From positions 93,714-130,282 of the forward strand of contig PLNT01000038.1 of NCBI GenBank assembly GCA_003141895.1: 36,569 nucleotides of DNA. Reading direction: 5' to 3'. Positions 34,184-36,569 of the stretch are shown here, piece by piece. The position numbers were made by a program, and so were the translations under genes. How positions within the stretch are numbered: position 1 is the first letter of the stretch; each line of letters starts with the position of its first letter. This stretch comes from Bacteroidales bacterium. Lineage in GTDB: Bacteria > Bacteroidota > Bacteroidia > Bacteroidales > VadinHA17. The notes below the pieces were generated by a model. That model saw nothing but the letters and a program-made list of their open reading frames with translations, did not search any database and was not told where the DNA came from.

Positions 34184-34218
34184 TTAGTTGTATAACTAAT
34201 TATTTCGTTGTAAATTTG
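34184..34218 (+). promoter_or_regulatory. Promoter and dyad operator of the TonB_C genes
   Basis: TTAGTTGTATAACTAA (34184-34199) overlaps a TTG (34188-34190); the -7 element TAAATTTG is at 34211-34218, 20 nt later, and a half-site TTCGTT occurs at 34204-34209. Position and sequence match 32296-32330, so the same repressor, most simply BlaI, should control both. Upstream 34114-34183 is AT-rich. Confidence 0.68.
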
Positions 34219-34275
34219 TTGTTGAATAACTGATCACACGAAAACTAACAGTTCAGAATTAAAAATTAAAAAATT

Positions 34276-34752
34276 ATGAAAACGAAAAAACTCTTAATCG
34301 TGCCCGCAACGCTGAAAATATTATCGGTTCTTGCAGTGCTTTTCGTCATTCTTGCCTTATCTTCCTGTGCTACAAGGAAAAAAGCTCTCTCCCAACCACC
34401 AGTTGTAAAAGAGGAAGCCAGCCCGGCTGAGCAGGAAGTGCCCTTCGTTGTTGTTGAGGAAATGCCCATCTTCCCCGGAGGCGACAGTACTCTCCTCTCT
34501 TATATAATCAAAAATACAAAGTACCCGGAGACCGCAAAATCAAACAAAATTCAGGGAAAGGTAATAGTCAGATTTTGTGTTACTTCAAAGGGAGGAGTGG
34601 ACAGAATCGGTGTCCTGAAGGCGGTTAATCCCGAACTCGATGCTGAAGCGGTCAGAGTCGTGGGGACACTTCCGCAATTTATGCCGGGGAAACAAGGAGG
34701 CAGGCCTGTGCCTGTCTGGTACATGGTTCCAATTGATTTTTCACTGAAATAA
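34276..34752 (+). CDS. TonB C-terminal domain lipoprotein
   Basis: A 158-residue protein. The N-terminus has a long hydrophobic signal ending in lipobox ALSSC (Cys31), then a Pro/Glu linker and a TonB_C domain (about 60-158): MPIFPGGDSTLLSYIIKNTK, KIQGKVIVRFCV, VGTLPQFMPGKQGG and VPVWYMVPIDFSLK. It closely resembles the BlaR1 TonB part and the next protein. The family is often called energy transducer TonB, but a lipid anchor makes classical energy transfer unlikely. It has its own promoter with the same dyad as blaI. Confidence 0.82.
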   Translation: MKTKKLLIVPATLKILSVLAVLFVILALSSCATRKKALSQPPVVKEEASPAEQEVPFVVVEEMPIFPGGDSTLLSYIIKNTKYPETAKSNKIQGKVIVRFCVTSKGGVDRIGVLKAVNPELDAEAVRVVGTLPQFMPGKQGGRPVPVWYMVPIDFSLK

Positions 34753-34796
34753 TTAATCATTATAGAGTATTTCTTTTACATTAATAAATTACGAGT

Positions 34797-35306
34797 ATGA
34801 AAACAAAAAAAATCCCGGGTAAAACCGTTAGCCTGAGAATGATGCTGGTTATTCCGGCAATTATCCTTATCCTCTCAGTTTTTTCACTGAGAGTTTCAGG
34901 GCAAACAACCACTGTTACTGAAAAAGAAGTTGCTCCTCCTCCTCCTCCTCCGGTGCCATCAGACAGGAAGCAGGTTAAAGGAATGACAGACGGAGCTTAC
35001 CAGGTTGTAGATGTAATGCCTGTTTACCCCGGAGGAGATACGGAACTTCTCAAATATATCTCTGACAGTACCCGCTATCCAAAAGATGCTAAAACCCAGA
35101 AAATTCAGGGAAAAGTAATCGTTCGCTTCATCGTAAATGCGAAAGGATTAGTGGAAAATGTTTCCGTTCTCAAAGGGGTTAGTCCCACTATGGATGCTGA
35201 ATCCGTCCGTGTAGTAAAGACGCTGCCTAAATTTACTCCAGGCTTACTGGCAGGAAAGAAAGTACCAGTATGGTATATGATCCCGATCCAGTTCTCATTA
35301 AAATAA
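34797..35306 (+). CDS. TonB C-terminal domain protein
   Basis: A 169-residue protein with a signal or membrane segment at about 15-35 (ending VSGQTTT), the linker EVAPPPPPPVPSD, and a TonB_C domain (about 70-169): MPVYPGGDTELLKYISDSTR, KIQGKVIVRFIV, VSPTMDAESVRVVKTLPKF and VPVWYMIPIQFSLK. It follows the previous TonB_C gene by 44 bp without its own promoter consensus and ends in a clear terminator, so both are likely in one transcript. TonB_C domains contact outer-membrane receptors or peptidoglycan; this one's partner is unknown. Confidence 0.82.
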   Translation: MKTKKIPGKTVSLRMMLVIPAIILILSVFSLRVSGQTTTVTEKEVAPPPPPPVPSDRKQVKGMTDGAYQVVDVMPVYPGGDTELLKYISDSTRYPKDAKTQKIQGKVIVRFIVNAKGLVENVSVLKGVSPTMDAESVRVVKTLPKFTPGLLAGKKVPVWYMIPIQFSLK

Positions 35307-35325
35307 TCCATCAATTTCTTTATTG

Positions 35326-35360
35326 CAGAGACAGGTCAGAGATCTGTCTCTGTTTTTTTT
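35326..35360 (+). terminator. Rho-independent terminator of the blaI/TonB cluster
   Basis: Stem CAGAGACAG (35326-35334) pairs with CTGTCTCTG (35344-35352), a perfect 9 bp with a 9-nt loop, followed by eight T. It closes the plus-strand cluster 20 bp after the last TonB_C stop. Confidence 0.85.
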
Positions 35361-35428
35361 GTTAATACCCTTACATTACAATAAAAATATGTCTAAATAC
35401 TTGCAGTAAAATAATCAATCAAATTCAG

Positions 35429-35436
35429 TAAATTTG
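35429..35436 (+). promoter_or_regulatory. -7 element upstream of acyl-CoA reductase
   Basis: TAAATTTG, 21 nt before the ATG at 35458, matches TAnnTTTG. The nearest TTG (35401-35403) is 25 nt away, longer than usual. Confidence 0.45.
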
Positions 35437-35457
35437 GCTGCTGCAATTAATCAGATT

Positions 35458-36519
35458 ATGAATATTGAAGAAAGAATAAAATCATTTGCCCTTTTCGGTG
35501 AGACATTACGGAAATCATTAAATAATAATTTAGACGTATCGGTAGGAAACGGTCGCGACCGTTCCCTACTGAGAATTTTAATTGATACCCAGGTTAACCG
35601 CAATCCATGGTTCACACCTGAAAATGTCAGAAGAGCAATTGCCGCAATTGCATATGAGCTTACTGAGGAAAATCTTATCAAATGGACAAGCACATATAAT
35701 GGTATTAATGATGAAGGAAACCCTCTGAGAGTTGCTGTAATAATGGCAGGAAATATACCTCTTGCAGGTTTCCACGATTTTCTTTCGGTTTTAATTACCG
35801 GGAATAAACTAATCGCCAAAACAAGCTCTAAAGACTCCGAGCTTCTTCTTGTCATAACCAGTATCCTCTGCAAAATAAATCCTGAATTCAAAGAAAGAAT
35901 AGAATTTACAGATAGCACACTGACAAATTTTGATGCTGTTATTGCAACCGGAAGTGACAACAGTTCGCGATATTTTGATTACTATTTTGGTAAATATCCG
36001 AATATAATAAGGAAGAATAGAAACAGTATAGCTATTCTTGAAGGAGATGAAACCGATGAGGAGATGCAGGGACTAGGGACAGATATCTTTTCATATTTTG
36101 GGCTCGGATGCAGGAATGTGTCGAAAATTTATATTCCGGAAGGATTTGACTTAAAGAGGCATTCAAAGAAATGGGATAACTTCCACGATATAGTCAATCA
36201 CACAAAATACTCAAACAATTACGATTTTAATAAGGCAGTTTACATTGTCAATAAAGAGAATTTTCATGATACGGGTTATTTGTTGATGAAAGAAGACATT
36301 AGAATTTCCTCTCCTGTTTCAGTACTATATTTTGAATATTATGGATCGCAGGATGCTGTAAAACAGGTTCCGGAACTTCTGAAGGAAAAAATTCAATGTG
36401 TAATCGGGAAACATTATATTCCGTTTGGCCAGGCCCAGTGCCCTCATCTGTGGGATTATGCCGATGGAATTGACACAATAGAATTTCTACTAAAAAAAAA
36501 AATTGCAGGAATATTGTAA
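35458..36519 (+). CDS. LuxC-like acyl-CoA reductase
   Basis: A 353-residue member of the LuxC/acyl-CoA reductase family, which reduces fatty acyl-CoA (or acyl-enzyme) to aldehyde with NADPH. It starts MNIEERIKSFALFGETLRKS; NPWFTPENVRRAIAAIAYEL, VIMAGNIPLAGFHDFLSVLI, KTSSKDSELLL and FGLGCRNVSKIYIPEGFD (the conserved Cys segment) are typical. ATG 35458 is used; a TTG eight codons earlier is in frame but overlaps the -7 element. Residues 29-37 (VGNGRDRSL) are encoded by a 28-bp palindromic repeat present elsewhere in the window. Complete C-terminus near the window edge. Confidence 0.88.
   Translation: MNIEERIKSFALFGETLRKSLNNNLDVSVGNGRDRSLLRILIDTQVNRNPWFTPENVRRAIAAIAYELTEENLIKWTSTYNGINDEGNPLRVAVIMAGNIPLAGFHDFLSVLITGNKLIAKTSSKDSELLLVITSILCKINPEFKERIEFTDSTLTNFDAVIATGSDNSSRYFDYYFGKYPNIIRKNRNSIAILEGDETDEEMQGLGTDIFSYFGLGCRNVSKIYIPEGFDLKRHSKKWDNFHDIVNHTKYSNNYDFNKAVYIVNKENFHDTGYLLMKEDIRISSPVSVLYFEYYGSQDAVKQVPELLKEKIQCVIGKHYIPFGQAQCPHLWDYADGIDTIEFLLKKKIAGIL
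35542..35569. repeat. 28-bp palindrome inside the acyl-CoA reductase gene
   Basis: Matches the palindrome at 30324-30351 in 27 of 28 positions (half-site GTAGGAAACGGTCG here). It lies in frame and encodes VGNGRDRSL in the variable N-terminal linker. See finding. Confidence 0.88.
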
Positions 36520-36569
36520 TCTAAAAAATATTATATTGCACCCATCGAATTAATACATATTATGGTTTA

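Noticed and set aside
35451-35960. 169-codon minus-strand frame inside the acyl-CoA reductase gene
   Set aside because: Antisense shadow; the plus strand has all family motifs.

Overview
The window looks like chromosomal DNA from a free-living or environmental member of the Bacteroidota, probably near Bacteroidales/Marinilabiliales (inference). The evidence is phylum-typical content: the type IX secretion protein PorT beside the menaquinone methyltransferase MenG, a TamA-like lipoprotein (TamL) divergent from a TrmH-family methyltransferase, a membrane-anchored LytTR regulator, a BlaI/BlaR1 pair with a TonB C-terminal domain, and acyl-CoA reductase. Several genes also carry the phylum's promoter (TTG, 19-21 nt, TAnnTTTG) and most starts lack a Shine-Dalgarno. 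No rRNA, prophage, insertion sequence or true CRISPR was seen.

Layout. 1-1723 (minus): rpsU, a XerC/D recombinase, hpf and tRNA-Thr, a translation-related block that probably continues leftward. 1828-6334: a helix-hairpin-helix membrane protein, tamL, and divergent trmH. 6366-7592: MFS transporter. 7726-11497 (minus): a LytTR membrane regulator followed by four genes (CcdA/ArsG-like permease, polytopic iron-sulfur protein, anchored hypothetical, ICMT-like methyltransferase), separated by four repeats about 20 bp apart that look like the regulator's operator. 11682-14754 (minus): FAD oxidoreductase, porT, menG. 15080-16581: an SDR and a convergent nitroreductase. 16691-18926 (plus): sugar isomerase/epimerase and cytoplasmic Gfo/Idh dehydrogenase. 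19007-22438 (minus): a small membrane protein, and a GtrB-like plus GT39-TPR glycosyltransferase pair. 22566-28025 (minus): the most unusual operon: a tetraheme cytochrome fused to a SUMF1-fold domain, two Tat-exported Gfo/Idh dehydrogenases and a ThuA lipoprotein. 28243-30320 (plus): a 45-residue lipoprotein, a putative outer-membrane protein and GAPDH. 30452-32098 (minus): SiaC-like protein and a MacB-type permease. 32381-35306 (plus): blaI, blaR1-TonB and two TonB_C proteins, with a duplicated dyad operator. 35458-36519: LuxC-like acyl-CoA reductase.

How they may work together. The exported dehydrogenase operon and the nearby cytoplasmic isomerase/dehydrogenase pair resemble parts of the redox-based (3-keto-glycoside) sugar pathways known in Bacteroides; the tetraheme cytochrome could connect the exported enzymes to menaquinone. 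That link is inference. The BlaI operators and LytTR repeats give two regulons readable from sequence alone.

The spaces between genes are rich in short dispersed palindromes of at least four families. One, a 28-bp palindrome present after gapA, also lies in frame inside the acyl-CoA reductase gene.
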